44,029 bases of DNA from Dehalococcoidia bacterium (GCA_011171075.1 DUFD01000015.1:1-44029), one strand, 5' to 3'; shown: positions 1-9,383, counted from the first letter of the stretch. The notes: generated from the letters alone by a model not told the origin. Made by a program: numbers and translations.

Positions 1-1
1 C

Positions 2-328
2 CTCTATATCGAGATGAACGGGAACCACCCCGCCCAGGAGGTGGCCACAGCACTACAGCAAGAGCTGGTAAAGCTGGACCCGGGGTACCGCGACCTGGAG
101 CAGATGATGGGTATCAGACCCCTCGAGATAACACTGCTGCGCTCCGGTACCTTCTCGGACTATTACGCCCGGAAAAAGACGATGGGAGTTGAGTTACTCC
201 AACGAAAGCCACCACGGGTGAATGCCCTGGACGAAATTATAAGGGAGCTAATGTATTTTAGCGACGCCCGTGAAGTAATAAAAGTAAAGCCGGATTCAGT
301 GAGAGTGGGACAGGAGAAAGTAGCCTGA
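2..328 (+). CDS. GH3-family acyl-adenylating enzyme, C-terminal fragment (5' end outside window)
   Basis: The reading frame is open from the first bases of the window, with LYIE directly before the first internal ATG, so this is the tail of a gene that starts upstream. The visible 108 or so residues match the C-terminal cap of GH3 (auxin-responsive-promoter-type) acyl/aminoacyl-adenylating enzymes. They show a hydrophobic strand ending in YIEMNG, a helix with LDPGYRDLEQM, the segment PLEITLLRSGTFSDYY, and a late basic KPPRVN stretch. Bacterial GH3 homologues belong to the ANL-like adenylate-forming enzymes, but their substrates are mostly unknown. The stop lies one base before the ATG of the next gene, so the two are probably co-transcribed. 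Family assignment rests on remembered C-terminal pattern only; the adenylation motifs are outside the window. Confidence 0.6.
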   Translation, partial: LYIEMNGNHPAQEVATALQQELVKLDPGYRDLEQMMGIRPLEITLLRSGTFSDYYARKKTMGVELLQRKPPRVNALDEIIRELMYFSDAREVIKVKPDSVRVGQEKVA

Positions 329-329
329 G

Positions 330-2351
330 ATGTCCGATTATCTGATAATACCTTTAGTAGAAGTTGTTCTCACCCTGGTGCTGATAGTGTTGCTGCTAGT
401 CAGGGGTAAACAGCATGCTGCCAGAAGACCATTCTTCTTCTTCCTCTTCAACATGAATCTCTGGGGTGTCTTCATTTTCTTAATGCGCAGCAGCGATAAG
501 TTGTCTACTGCCCTGGTCTGGGAGCGCTTCGTTTTCGCCGCTATCCTGATTGGTGCCTTCTTCTTCTATCGCTTCACCATCAGCCTTACCAGTACCAGAC
601 CAAATAGAATCGCGTATTACGTGACGCACGCCATCTTTATCATTGCACTGTGCCTCGTACCAACGGACTTCGTCGTTAAGGACATGCAATTGATGTGGTA
701 CGGTAAGGCACCTGTCGTCGGCCCACTCTTTGTCGTATACATCTTCAGCGCTTATGCACTACTGGTATCAGGACTGGTAATCCTGGTGAAGAGTAGTAGA
801 CGCTCCAGCAACATGGATGAGAAGACCCGCATACAGTATATCGTCGCCGGCATGGTGGTCACGTTCATCGGTGGTACTACCGACTACCTGCCAGCACTGG
901 GGGTGAGCATGTATCCCCTGGGCATCGTCGGTAATATAGTCTTCTGTGCGCTGGCCACTGTCGCCATGCTGAGATACAACCTGCTTGAGATGAAGATGAT
1001 GCTCCGCAAAGGCCTCGCCTATTCACTCATGGGTATACTGCTTGCCGCCATCTTTGGCAGCCTGATATACCTGCTCAGCAGTGTCTTCGAGACAGCCCTG
1101 AGCCCTATCTCGCTGACGATAACTATCGTCTCGGTCATCCTTACAATAATCGCCACTACCCTGTTCCAGCCGATGCTGCCTGTCTTTCAGAATGTTGTCG
1201 ACCGCTGGTTCTTCCGCGAGAGATATGACCATCTCCGTACCCTGAAGAGGTTTATTGCGGAGACCAAGCACATTATCGACCTCAACCAACTGACATCTTC
1301 GCTGGTTACTTCGATTGCTAACGGTATGCAGAGCCGTTCTGTCTTTCTGCTTCTGCCAAATCCGAAGACAGGTAATTTTACCACCCATACATACTACGGG
1401 CCGAGTCCGGCTGGCGAGTTGTCTTTCAAAGCCAACAGCCTTCTCGCTTTGACTATGAAAGACCAGGATACACCTGTTGATGTCAAGGATACGGATGTCA
1501 GTCCGACCTTTAGCATCCTCTCGGAAGAAGAAAAGTCTATCCTGACGAGAAACCAGATTAAGTTACTGATAGCCTTAAAAGCTCAGGAAGAGCTTAAAGG
1601 TATACTACTGCTCAGTAATAAGCTATCCGGGCAGCGGTATTCGACCGAGGACCGACAACTGCTCAAGACCATATGCGAAGAGGTCTCCGTTGGAATCGAG
1701 AATGCCCTCGCCTACGAGAGTATACAGCAGGAGCACGGTGAACTGCTCGAAGCCATGGATGGCATCATCCACGCCATGTCGCTGGTTGTCGAAACGAGAG
1801 ACCCGTACACCGCCGGTCACCAGCGGAGAGTAGCCGACCTGGCTGCTGCTATTGCCAGAACTATGGGCCTGTCCGAATGGGCTATCAGGGGCATACGGGT
1901 TGCCGGTCTACTCCACGACGTCGGTAAGCTCTCGGTTCCTTCTGAAATCCTGACCAAACCCGGTAAACTAAATCAGACCGAATTCGACATTATCAAGAGT
2001 CACTCACAGGTCAGTTACAATATACTGGAGCTGATAGAATTCCCGTGGCCGGTGAAGCAGGCAATCCTCCAGCACCATGAGAGGCTTGATGGCTCCGGTT
2101 ATCCCGATGGTCTGTCCGGTGACGATGTCATCCTCGACGCGAGGATTCTCGGTGTGGCGGATGTCGTTGAAGCGATATCATCTCACCGACCGTACCGGCC
2201 TGCCCTCGGTCTGGAGTATGCCATGAAAGAAATCACCAGTAAAAAAGGCACACTCTACGACCCTAAAGTCGTCGATGCCTGTGTAAAGCTATTTAGAGAC
2301 GAGGCGAGCGTATTGCGACAGTTACAGCTACCGGTGGCCATCACCAGCTAA
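330..2351 (+). CDS. Membrane sensor with GAF and HD-GYP domains (putative cyclic-di-GMP phosphodiesterase)
   Basis: This 673-residue protein starts with about 285 residues of hydrophobic helices, resembling the seven-helix N-terminal sensor region of some histidine kinases. A cytosolic GAF-like domain follows (about 310-470), then an HD-GYP domain (about 490-655). The HD-GYP motifs are canonical: HD at residues 529-530 in LLHDVGKLSVP, and HHERLDGSGYP at 582-592. Such domains usually hydrolyse cyclic-di-GMP with a di- or tri-iron centre, so this is probably a membrane-signal-responsive phosphodiesterase. No GGDEF or EAL domain is fused. A GGAGAAAG ribosome-binding site lies upstream, and the start is one base after the preceding stop, suggesting translational coupling. 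The signal sensed is unknown. Confidence 0.88.
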   Translation: MSDYLIIPLVEVVLTLVLIVLLLVRGKQHAARRPFFFFLFNMNLWGVFIFLMRSSDKLSTALVWERFVFAAILIGAFFFYRFTISLTSTRPNRIAYYVTHAIFIIALCLVPTDFVVKDMQLMWYGKAPVVGPLFVVYIFSAYALLVSGLVILVKSSRRSSNMDEKTRIQYIVAGMVVTFIGGTTDYLPALGVSMYPLGIVGNIVFCALATVAMLRYNLLEMKMMLRKGLAYSLMGILLAAIFGSLIYLLSSVFETALSPISLTITIVSVILTIIATTLFQPMLPVFQNVVDRWFFRERYDHLRTLKRFIAETKHIIDLNQLTSSLVTSIANGMQSRSVFLLLPNPKTGNFTTHTYYGPSPAGELSFKANSLLALTMKDQDTPVDVKDTDVSPTFSILSEEEKSILTRNQIKLLIALKAQEELKGILLLSNKLSGQRYSTEDRQLLKTICEEVSVGIENALAYESIQQEHGELLEAMDGIIHAMSLVVETRDPYTAGHQRRVADLAAAIARTMGLSEWAIRGIRVAGLLHDVGKLSVPSEILTKPGKLNQTEFDIIKSHSQVSYNILELIEFPWPVKQAILQHHERLDGSGYPDGLSGDDVILDARILGVADVVEAISSHRPYRPALGLEYAMKEITSKKGTLYDPKVVDACVKLFRDEASVLRQLQLPVAITS

Positions 2352-2442
2352 ACGTCAAGCAATACTAGCCGATTCGTCAGTATAAATTAGCATGATTTAT
2401 CCAAGAGAGGGGACTGGATAAACATATCTACTAGGAGGTGGA

Positions 2443-3024
2443 ATGATGAAAAAGAAAATCCTAATGGTCGGTCTGGTCTTAGCCCTCGCTCTCGTCCTGG
2501 TGTTACCAGCACCGGCTCTGGCAGCCAAACCGGCAACCTTTGAGGCCGTGTGCAGCATCTCTGCCATAGACGAGGGTGACCCCTTTGCTGCCGGTCAGAG
2601 TGGCCGGTGGGTCGTCCCGGAACGGACAATTATCGGCACCGTCACGGGGGATATAGAGGAGGGAGACTTCGTCCTGACCTACAAGGCGAATGTTGCAGCC
2701 GACCAGGAGGGCAACTTCCACGGCGAGATGGTCGTCACAAACACAGATGACTCCTGGACAATTAAGGTCAACGGCAAGAGCGACGGCACCGTGTTCGTGA
2801 AGTGGTCAGATAGTCCAACCGGGAATCCCCAGATGCCCTACCTGCCAATACTTTCTATAACCATTAATGGTCACTGGACATTTGTGGACGGGGCACGTGG
2901 CAACGGTACCTTTAATAATGCCGTCATTGCCTTTATCGGCGTACCCGATGAGCAGGGTAATATGCACATCGGACCAATTGTACCCGGCTCGGCGATTGTA
3001 ATGACAGGCAAGTGGAAACCTTAA
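2443..3024 (+). CDS. Small secreted protein of unknown function
   Basis: The 193-residue product begins with a textbook Sec signal peptide: MMKKK, a leucine/valine/alanine-rich core, then ALA-AK, with predicted cleavage near residue 28. The mature part is rich in beta-prone, glycine-rich segments and has one early cysteine (FEAVCSIS). It contains repeated GTVTGDIE/GTFNNAV-type strands, compatible with a small beta-barrel or sandwich. I do not recognise the family. Translation is well supported by an AGGAGG site 7-10 bases before two adjacent ATG codons (2443 and 2446). It lies about 90 bases after the HD-GYP gene on the same strand and ends before a long hairpin. It may be a lone exported protein or the last gene of that transcript. 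Confidence 0.7.
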   Translation: MMKKKILMVGLVLALALVLVLPAPALAAKPATFEAVCSISAIDEGDPFAAGQSGRWVVPERTIIGTVTGDIEEGDFVLTYKANVAADQEGNFHGEMVVTNTDDSWTIKVNGKSDGTVFVKWSDSPTGNPQMPYLPILSITINGHWTFVDGARGNGTFNNAVIAFIGVPDEQGNMHIGPIVPGSAIVMTGKWKP

Positions 3025-3056
3025 TCTGACCAGGGAAGTTTACCTTAACCCGGTGC

Positions 3057-3111
3057 TGACAGCCCGGGAGCCAATGGCGTGAGCGAGTGAGCGTTGGTTC
3101 CTGGGCTGTCA
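3057..3111. terminator. Long hairpin between convergent genes (probable terminator)
   Basis: Two 18-base arms (3057-3074 and 3094-3111) pair at 16 of 18 positions, with G-T at the others, around a 19-base loop. The hairpin sits between the secreted-protein gene and the oppositely oriented glycosyltransferase/GH130 gene. There is no clear T-tract on either side, so it may stop transcription in both directions weakly or protect 3' ends. Confidence 0.5.
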
Positions 3112-3169
3112 TTCTAGCCAGAGCGAAATCCGTAGCATGACACCGGTATTATAGTACCGGCCGGCGTCC

Positions 3170-6100
3170 CTATTTCACCGCCGTTACTCCAGGGATAAAA
3201 TCCTTAACCCTGGCAGTGGCAACGCAAATAAGCGAATCGGCAGCACCGTAATAGACCAGTATCTCGTCCTCAGCACCGAGTATATCCTTGCCTTCCTCAC
3301 GCGGTACAGCACCGCAGGTAAAAACCACATTCGGCACCCAAGAGTCTTCCCCTCCCACTTCGAAAGTCTCTGCTGGTTCGAGGATTGCATTGGGCGAACG
3401 ATAAATCAGTATTGTAGGGTCAGCCAGGTCTAGCAGCATCACCCCCAGACGATAGGTATGGTCATGGTTTACACCGTGAGTTATCAGTAACCAGCCATAT
3501 TCCGTTTTCAGTGGCGGAGACCCACCTCCAATCTTCAGCGAGTCCCACACCATTCCGGAACGTGACCCTGCCAGTATCGTATGCTCCTTCCGTGACCAGG
3601 GGCAACGCATGTGTGTGGAGAATGTTATCCAGATATGGGGGTCAACTCGATGCAGCATGGCAAATTTATCTTCAAAAAGCTCCGGGAAAAGAGCAGCGTC
3701 CTTATCAGTAAATCCCGGGAAGACCAGACCATGCCTGTGCCAGGCGCGCCAGTGATGGTTCGCGAAGTCCTCGATACTTATGGAGGCGATGGCAATCTGC
3801 GCCACCGGTATGCTATAAGCTGTGTAAGTCATATACACGCGGTCCCCAATCCTGGTTAATCTGGGGTCCTCACAGCCTTTCTTCTCGCTCGGCGTCCGTG
3901 GTTCAAATATCGGCTCCGACAGTCTCTCAGTAAAGTGAAAGCCGTCCTCGCTGGATGCCAACCCCAGCCGCGATATTTCGTCACCCCCCACAGCCCGATA
4001 TACAAGGTTGACTCTGCCATTCAAACGAATAGCACCAGGATTAAGCAAGTACTTGGACTCCCATTTGTTCCGTGGTATGGGCGCCAGAACTGGATTTCCC
4101 GTGAAGCGAAGAAGATTCTGTGCAGGGGGTTGTTCCTCCGACGGGTATGTCTGCCGTACAACTCCCTTAGCTTCGTGGGCCCCTTCAAACAACAACAGTG
4201 CCAGGTCCTCGTACTCCCTGCCGTTTGCCATAAGCTCCGTGACCTTGTTGTCGATTTCTGCCTCATCACCACCCGCCGCTGTATAATACGCCGTGATGAA
4301 GTCTCGCGAGGACCAGTCACGCTCTACGTGAAGAGACAGGGGCGTCGGCACACCAGTCCCGCCTTTGGAACTGTAGCTCGCCCAGGTCCAGACAGAGCAT
4401 GGGATAAACGTACCATCAGGGAGCGTCAACGCCAGGTGGTAGCTGTCGGCTATGTCATCAAGGTGCTCTGCCAGATTCTTGCGGACTTCATCTTCCGGAT
4501 TATCTTTAACAACAGTCCACGCCATCTCCCGCAGCCGCTCAACAAATACACGCTGGTGTCCGTTTTCAAAGAAATTATGAGCTGATAACGGCACCTTTCC
4601 CCAGTGCCCCTCCAGCGCATTTATTACCTTCTCTGCAAAGTCCTTCTTTTCTTCGGCAAATCGGTGCCAGACTTCGCTCCATCTCTCGGCCTCAATGGCA
4701 TTCTTAGCAACTGTGGTCAGGTAGCGTAGTCGTGGCAATTCGCCGCCCATACCTTTATGCAGGTTTCCCAGTACCATCCTGCCGGCAATCCTACTCAGGG
4801 ATGGGGTCTCTTTCATTTCTGCCAGCGACGGGAACTCATCGAGGTTCATCACCAGCGGTTTCAGCTTGGTACGCACAAAATGTTCCGGTCGTATGCTCTC
4901 CTTTATCAGCGCCCCCACCTGTTCCTTGTAATCATGTTCCTCCACCCAGCTGGCCAAGGCAAGGATATCGTTCGACTCGTAATCCGCCAGTAACTCATTA
5001 AGGTAACTGTAACCCATTCGGGTTATCAGATAAGTGGGAGGAGTGCGCCATAAAAGCCAGGAACTCATCTCCGGGTCTATAGCAAGGACATCCCAGCGGC
5101 CGAAGTAGTGCAATATGACATCTACTGCCTGTCTCGTCCCTTCCACACTGCTCAGGTCAGAAGTCAGGATAGTGTCACCCAACTCCCCTTCAACCTGGAG
5201 CAAGAATTCCTTTATCCGTTCGGCAATCTCATGAGAGCCGGCCCCACGTGGTACATTGAGCCGTTCATAGACAAACCTTTCGAACTGCTGTTTGTAGTTA
5301 TTAAAGATACCTTCATAGACACCATTAGCCGTAGCCGTACCACCATCTGGAGTATTGAGCTCAGAAGGTACAACCAGCGGTACACCGGGAATAAACTCAC
5401 GATAGGTCACGTTGGGCACTATCGGTTTAAGTGCTTCATGCCTCAATTCCCACGTTCGCATGAATTCCGGCCTCTGCCGGATGAACTCGTCGACCATCAA
5501 CTCTACCTTCCGCTCAGCTTCCAGAGACACCAGATGTTCAGCTTCTTCATCAGGTAAAGTCTTGAGCCTCTCACGCACAGCCTGTGTTTCAAGGGCAAAA
5601 CTGGCTAAATGCCCGCAATAGACAACAACGAGAGTATTTACGATGTCACCCGTAGCAAAGCCGCTGGCAAAAGCCCCAGCCAGTACGAGTCGATAGACTG
5701 CCTGCACCCACAACCGGTGAGTAAAGCTGAAAGACCTGGCATCAGCCTCAGATAGCGCCTCTAATTGTGCGAAGGCCTCCTTGGGCATGACCTGCTCAAA
5801 AAGCGTGCGGAATCTCCCGAAACCCTGCTGATAACGGTGCACCAGTTGTTGCGGGACCAGATTCACTTCATCAGGCAGGTTCTTAGACCTGACTCCAAAA
5901 ACGGGCAAAGGTTGCACCAGAGGTGGTTCGTTAGCTTCAGTGGTTCTTGTCCAATGTTGGTAGCCGATAAAGGCCTGCTCGAACAATACCCTGGCTGCCT
6001 GGGTCAGCACCAGCTGTGCCTTGGCTACAGATGGCTGATGAACTTTTATCCCCAGATTTGCTTCGCAGATTCTCCCTTCGTACCCAATAGCACTGGTTAC

Positions 6101-6868
6101 CAACCAGGCATCAATGCCAAAACCACCAACCTCTGTATTCGGTGGGAGGGGTGCTCTCTGTAAAAAGGCCCTGAGCAGTCGATATGAAATCCCCCATTGA
6201 CCTCCACCCAGGTCATGGACGGGACAATCGAAAACAGCCGCCAGCAGAGGATAAAAAACGTGGCTAGAAATAGTATCTTCGAGATAATGGCGAGCGAACC
6301 GCGAAACAACAAGGTCCATCTCCCGTGTCTCTATCGGGTCAAGGAGAAGGCTTATCCACTCCGGAACCAGTCCAAGGGTCTGCCCGTCACGACGCCGACT
6401 TTTTACATCTGCTTCGATTATAGCCAGGTCAGCACCGAGAGTCCGGGCTACCTGCATAATCGCCCACACCGCCCAACCTTTACCACTTATCCTCTCCTGG
6501 TCAAGGAGGAAAGCCATCTGAGCTATTCCTTCACCATGAGAAACAGCCTTGGCTACTTTAAGTGCTTCTTTTCCGGCGGGGGAACCAACGGCAACTATGA
6601 CGCACTTCTTTGATGGATAATATTTTAAAAGCCCTCTTCTTATGGTCCGCAGCACATGACCGATAGTGTCAAACTCATTGTAGAAAGGGACTCCAACGAC
6701 GATGTCCGCTTCGCCAATTTCAGCCGCCAGGCTTAGCGGCTCCATCAGCGCCGACCAGAAATATTCCTCCGCTTCACCATGCTCGGCCTTTACCCTGCCA
6801 TTCCTTACCGACGCAAGCCGACCAGTAGTGACACGCGGTTTGTCGACAACGCTATTATGGCCAATCAT
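3170..6868 (-). CDS. Bifunctional glycosyltransferase (GT2-like) / GH130 glycoside phosphorylase fusion
   Basis: This very large protein (1232 residues) has two recognisable ends. Residues about 50-310 look like a GT-A glycosyltransferase of the mannosylglycerate/glucosylglycerate synthase type: DIVVGVPFYNEFDTIGHV, an acidic IIEADVKS strand as candidate metal/sugar-nucleotide site, and the DLGGGQWGISYRLL and VGGFGIDAWL segments. Residues about 920-1225 form a five-bladed GH130-like domain: NPVLAPIP, LNPGAIRLNGRVNLVYRAVG, GCEDPRL, and ending in YYGAADSLICVATA. GH130 members are mainly inverting mannoside phosphorylases. The roughly 580-residue centre is helical and charged and I cannot name it. 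Synthase and phosphorylase activities on one chain suggest coupled making and breaking of one compatible solute or oligosaccharide, which is inference. The start is supported by GAGGTG about 10 bases upstream. The gene follows another glycosyltransferase by 69 bases on the same strand. Confidence 0.8.
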   Translation of the reverse strand: MIGHNSVVDKPRVTTGRLASVRNGRVKAEHGEAEEYFWSALMEPLSLAAEIGEADIVVGVPFYNEFDTIGHVLRTIRRGLLKYYPSKKCVIVAVGSPAGKEALKVAKAVSHGEGIAQMAFLLDQERISGKGWAVWAIMQVARTLGADLAIIEADVKSRRRDGQTLGLVPEWISLLLDPIETREMDLVVSRFARHYLEDTISSHVFYPLLAAVFDCPVHDLGGGQWGISYRLLRAFLQRAPLPPNTEVGGFGIDAWLVTSAIGYEGRICEANLGIKVHQPSVAKAQLVLTQAARVLFEQAFIGYQHWTRTTEANEPPLVQPLPVFGVRSKNLPDEVNLVPQQLVHRYQQGFGRFRTLFEQVMPKEAFAQLEALSEADARSFSFTHRLWVQAVYRLVLAGAFASGFATGDIVNTLVVVYCGHLASFALETQAVRERLKTLPDEEAEHLVSLEAERKVELMVDEFIRQRPEFMRTWELRHEALKPIVPNVTYREFIPGVPLVVPSELNTPDGGTATANGVYEGIFNNYKQQFERFVYERLNVPRGAGSHEIAERIKEFLLQVEGELGDTILTSDLSSVEGTRQAVDVILHYFGRWDVLAIDPEMSSWLLWRTPPTYLITRMGYSYLNELLADYESNDILALASWVEEHDYKEQVGALIKESIRPEHFVRTKLKPLVMNLDEFPSLAEMKETPSLSRIAGRMVLGNLHKGMGGELPRLRYLTTVAKNAIEAERWSEVWHRFAEEKKDFAEKVINALEGHWGKVPLSAHNFFENGHQRVFVERLREMAWTVVKDNPEDEVRKNLAEHLDDIADSYHLALTLPDGTFIPCSVWTWASYSSKGGTGVPTPLSLHVERDWSSRDFITAYYTAAGGDEAEIDNKVTELMANGREYEDLALLLFEGAHEAKGVVRQTYPSEEQPPAQNLLRFTGNPVLAPIPRNKWESKYLLNPGAIRLNGRVNLVYRAVGGDEISRLGLASSEDGFHFTERLSEPIFEPRTPSEKKGCEDPRLTRIGDRVYMTYTAYSIPVAQIAIASISIEDFANHHWRAWHRHGLVFPGFTDKDAALFPELFEDKFAMLHRVDPHIWITFSTHMRCPWSRKEHTILAGSRSGMVWDSLKIGGGSPPLKTEYGWLLITHGVNHDHTYRLGVMLLDLADPTILIYRSPNAILEPAETFEVGGEDSWVPNVVFTCGAVPREEGKDILGAEDEILVYYGAADSLICVATARVKDFIPGVTAVK

Positions 6869-6937
6869 GGGGCCGACACCTCAGAGAGAATTGCCTTAGC
6901 ATATCGTAGAGCTAAAGCGTAACGGTGTCAACTACCA

Positions 6938-8278
6938 TCAGTGCTCGCTTAATATGCGCCATGCTGTCAGGGGGGCACCAATATTACCAGCCTCGACCAG
7001 TGCGTTTGACTTTTCCAGCACCGGTACGGGTAACAATACCTCTTGGGCCAATTTGTAATGTAACCGGGTCTGGTTACCCCACGAATACTTGCCTGCATAG
7101 GCCAGGGCTTTTTGCTCGACCTGGAATTGAAGCCATGGATTAAGTACGTGGTCTCTTATCTTCAGGAGCAGGCACTCAGGGTCTGAATCGGCCATTGCCC
7201 CGGCATCCTTGAGAGTCTCCCCCACGCCTTCCAGGTCACGCCCGGCAATGATAGCTCCGGCACCAAGCGCATGGGAGAGTACACCACTCTGGGTACATTC
7301 GTGAGGCCAGTAATAGTTAATATCGAACGCCCGCTGTGCCAGAGGTAACAGGCGCTCCGGCAACCAGGTCTTCAGGAGGAATTTGTCTATTCCGTTCTGG
7401 CTTAATCGCATCTCGCTGGCGTGGCCGATATCTTCTTTACGACGCGGTACCCCGATACGCACGGCCACTATCCGCCGGTCCGGAATAAGCTTCTGCAGCT
7501 CATCCCTGGCCGGGTAAAGGTGTTCAGAACCCTTTATCGGATGGAGAAAACCGGTCTGCCCGATTATGACGGTCTCCGGGTCAAGGAATATCCGTTCCCT
7601 GTGCAGGGCTTCTTTCGTTTCCTGGTCAAGCTCTGACTCATAAAGTAAGAATGCATTTAGGGCGCTTTTTGCCTCCTGCCGACTGAGATTGCTGACCGTT
7701 GGGTAGGAATGAACCCCATGCCTGATAATGTGCACCTTGTGCCGATACATTGGGAATGCGGTGGTGACCGCACCATGCACGCCTCGACTGAAGACAGTGA
7801 TAGCGTCCACATGAGGTAGCAGTGACTGCAGCAGGTCGTATTCATACTTGACCAGTCCGGTTGGGGTCTCCTTGCTCTGAAAGCGAAGCGTATGAAAGGT
7901 AACCACCTTGGGCAGGTCCAGTCCCCGGAGCATCTTTATGAAAGCCCGGTCATTAGACCATATACCGAACTCGTGCTGGAACCACAGGACAACCTCATCA
8001 CTTCGGGCACCAAGTTCCCTGAGCCCATCTTTAATCACCGAGGCGGAAAATTTACGAGGGCCGGGTATCCCATACCAGATATTTCTCGTGGCAGTGTAAT
8101 CGTCGATTACTACGGGCAGCTCGTCACTATCCAGCCTGAAGGACAGTACTGCCCACTGACCGGCAGGGCTCTTCCGGGTAAGAAAGCTGGCATAGTCGGC
8201 TATGCCACACCTGATTGGTGGGTACGTCCCCACGAAATGGATTGATGCCAATAGTCTTCCCCCCATCCTGCTGGCCAT
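6938..8278 (-). CDS. Glycosyltransferase, GT4-like
   Basis: The product (up to 446 residues) begins with HFVGTYPPIRCGIADYASFL, the typical start of a GT-B glycosyltransferase of the GT4 type, in which this loop contributes to the acceptor side. Further family-like stretches are VVLWFQHEFGIW, VHIIRHGVH and the late ECTQSGVLSHALGAGAIIAG region, which takes the place of the nucleotide-sugar-binding EX7E segment. It is the first gene of the minus-strand pair with the GT/GH130 fusion and probably supplies the same pathway. The start is uncertain. ATG at 8278 has only AGG directly before it, whereas TTG at 8251 has GGGGGGAAG about six bases upstream and would start right before the conserved segment. 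Donor and acceptor are unknown. Confidence 0.78.
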   Translation of the reverse strand: MASRMGGRLLASIHFVGTYPPIRCGIADYASFLTRKSPAGQWAVLSFRLDSDELPVVIDDYTATRNIWYGIPGPRKFSASVIKDGLRELGARSDEVVLWFQHEFGIWSNDRAFIKMLRGLDLPKVVTFHTLRFQSKETPTGLVKYEYDLLQSLLPHVDAITVFSRGVHGAVTTAFPMYRHKVHIIRHGVHSYPTVSNLSRQEAKSALNAFLLYESELDQETKEALHRERIFLDPETVIIGQTGFLHPIKGSEHLYPARDELQKLIPDRRIVAVRIGVPRRKEDIGHASEMRLSQNGIDKFLLKTWLPERLLPLAQRAFDINYYWPHECTQSGVLSHALGAGAIIAGRDLEGVGETLKDAGAMADSDPECLLLKIRDHVLNPWLQFQVEQKALAYAGKYSWGNQTRLHYKLAQEVLLPVPVLEKSNALVEAGNIGAPLTAWRILSEH

Positions 8279-8354
8279 CCTATTCTAGTGGCGACGCTGC
8301 AATGCGGTAAGTAACGCAGGTCACGCATTACCCCGATTCAAAGGTTGGGGCTGT

Positions 8355-8383
8355 ATTTTACTACAAGAATAGTACTTTGGCAA
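8355..8383 (-). promoter_or_regulatory. Sigma70-like promoter for the glycosyltransferase/GH130 pair
   Basis: On the minus strand, TTGCCA (8378-8383) is followed after 17 bases by TAAAAT (8355-8360). It lies about 75-105 bases before the glycosyltransferase start and matches the sigma70/SigA consensus at most positions. The call is from the sequence pattern only. Confidence 0.5.
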
Positions 8384-8467
8384 CAGTAAATCTCAACCTA
8401 TATCGGTTACTGATTTCCACGGATTGACCTATAACTCATGTACCTAATAATGCCATATCTTCCATGA

Positions 8468-8496
8468 TTGACAATACATCATTAGGGGGATAGACT
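8468..8496 (+). promoter_or_regulatory. Sigma70-like promoter for the membrane protein gene
   Basis: A perfect TTGACA (8468-8473) is separated by 17 bases from TAGACT (8491-8496). Transcription would begin near 8503, a short distance before the TTG/ATG start region of the next gene. Together with the minus-strand promoter at 8355-8383 it makes 8279-8526 a divergent promoter region. Confidence 0.55.
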
Positions 8497-8538
8497 CTAG
8501 TACCAAAGTATTAACACCCGGTCAGTTTGGAATATATT

Positions 8539-9255
8539 ATGAGCTGGCAGATACTGGTAATAAGAATCGCAGGCACTCTCGCAGGCGTAATAGCCCTCGG
8601 TGTGCTTTTCTGGTCGCTCTCCTGGTGGTTAAGAAGGCGCCAGATAAGACAACTGGAAGCAAATCTCACGGAACACCTGCGGAGTGTCGGTGTCAGCGCT
8701 GAAGAACGGAGAGTGAAGGGCACAGTAGTGCACAGCCATGAAGGCGACGACACCGTGATATTGCGTCACTTGGTGACTACCCGTGTCTGGCTCAGGGGAA
8801 TACAGTCGATAGAAATCTGGCGGATTATCAGAAAGGGCAAGAAGGAATCCGTGACACTAGACGAGATGACGTTCGTGGTAACCCCGGAGTCAGGGATGAG
8901 CCTGAACAGGATACCACTGTTGACAAACATAGTTAAGACACACACGACCTCAGGCAAGAGCGGTTTTCAGTGGCGTGGCTTTGAATGGGGCCGTCTGCCT
9001 CTGCTGGTAGACAGGCTGGACGTGGATACAGACCTCAACAGCCGCCTGCTCAGACATCTCGACAATGACCTGCTAGATGACCTGCGCATCACGGCATTGT
9101 CCGGAGACAGGGTAGGTATAACCACCAGCTACAGACCGCAACAGCTGCCATCGCGGGACTTCCTGACATGCATTGAGGATATTGCCGACCATATACGTGA
9201 GTATGTGGCCGAGTTCAACAGAATCAGAGAGCTCCAGAACAACCCTTCCAGGTAA
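8539..9255 (+). CDS. Membrane-anchored protein of unknown function, upstream of a tubulin-like GTPase
   Basis: The 238-residue product has one strong N-terminal transmembrane helix (roughly residues 3-26 from MSWQILVIRIAGTLAG) ending in a WWLRRRQIRQLE positive cluster, which predicts a cytosolic body. That body is mixed alpha/beta with many charged residues and no motif I recognise. The closing helix (DIADHIREYVAEFNRI) is amphipathic. An in-frame TTG at 8527 would add four residues. Neither start has a clear ribosome-binding site, so ATG was preferred. Its position directly before the tubulin-like gene, on the same strand, makes a membrane anchor or regulator of that polymer an obvious hypothesis, but the tubulin-like gene has its own promoter in the 215-base gap. 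Confidence 0.6.
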   Translation: MSWQILVIRIAGTLAGVIALGVLFWSLSWWLRRRQIRQLEANLTEHLRSVGVSAEERRVKGTVVHSHEGDDTVILRHLVTTRVWLRGIQSIEIWRIIRKGKKESVTLDEMTFVVTPESGMSLNRIPLLTNIVKTHTTSGKSGFQWRGFEWGRLPLLVDRLDVDTDLNSRLLRHLDNDLLDDLRITALSGDRVGITTSYRPQQLPSRDFLTCIEDIADHIREYVAEFNRIRELQNNPSR

Positions 9256-9383
9256 CACACCACCGGTGGCATTATGAGATTGTTCAGAAAGGGAATATGG
9301 CCTTCACTACCAGACAGCGGGCGGAGCAAGTAAAACAAGATAATCTCAAGGTCCCACCAATCACGTTAGACGGGAACGTATTG

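Noticed and set aside
3935-4585. A 216-residue open frame on the plus strand within the GT/GH130 gene
   Set aside because: It is antisense to a strongly supported coding region, has no ribosome-binding site and no recognisable domain, and its composition is typical of a shadow frame.
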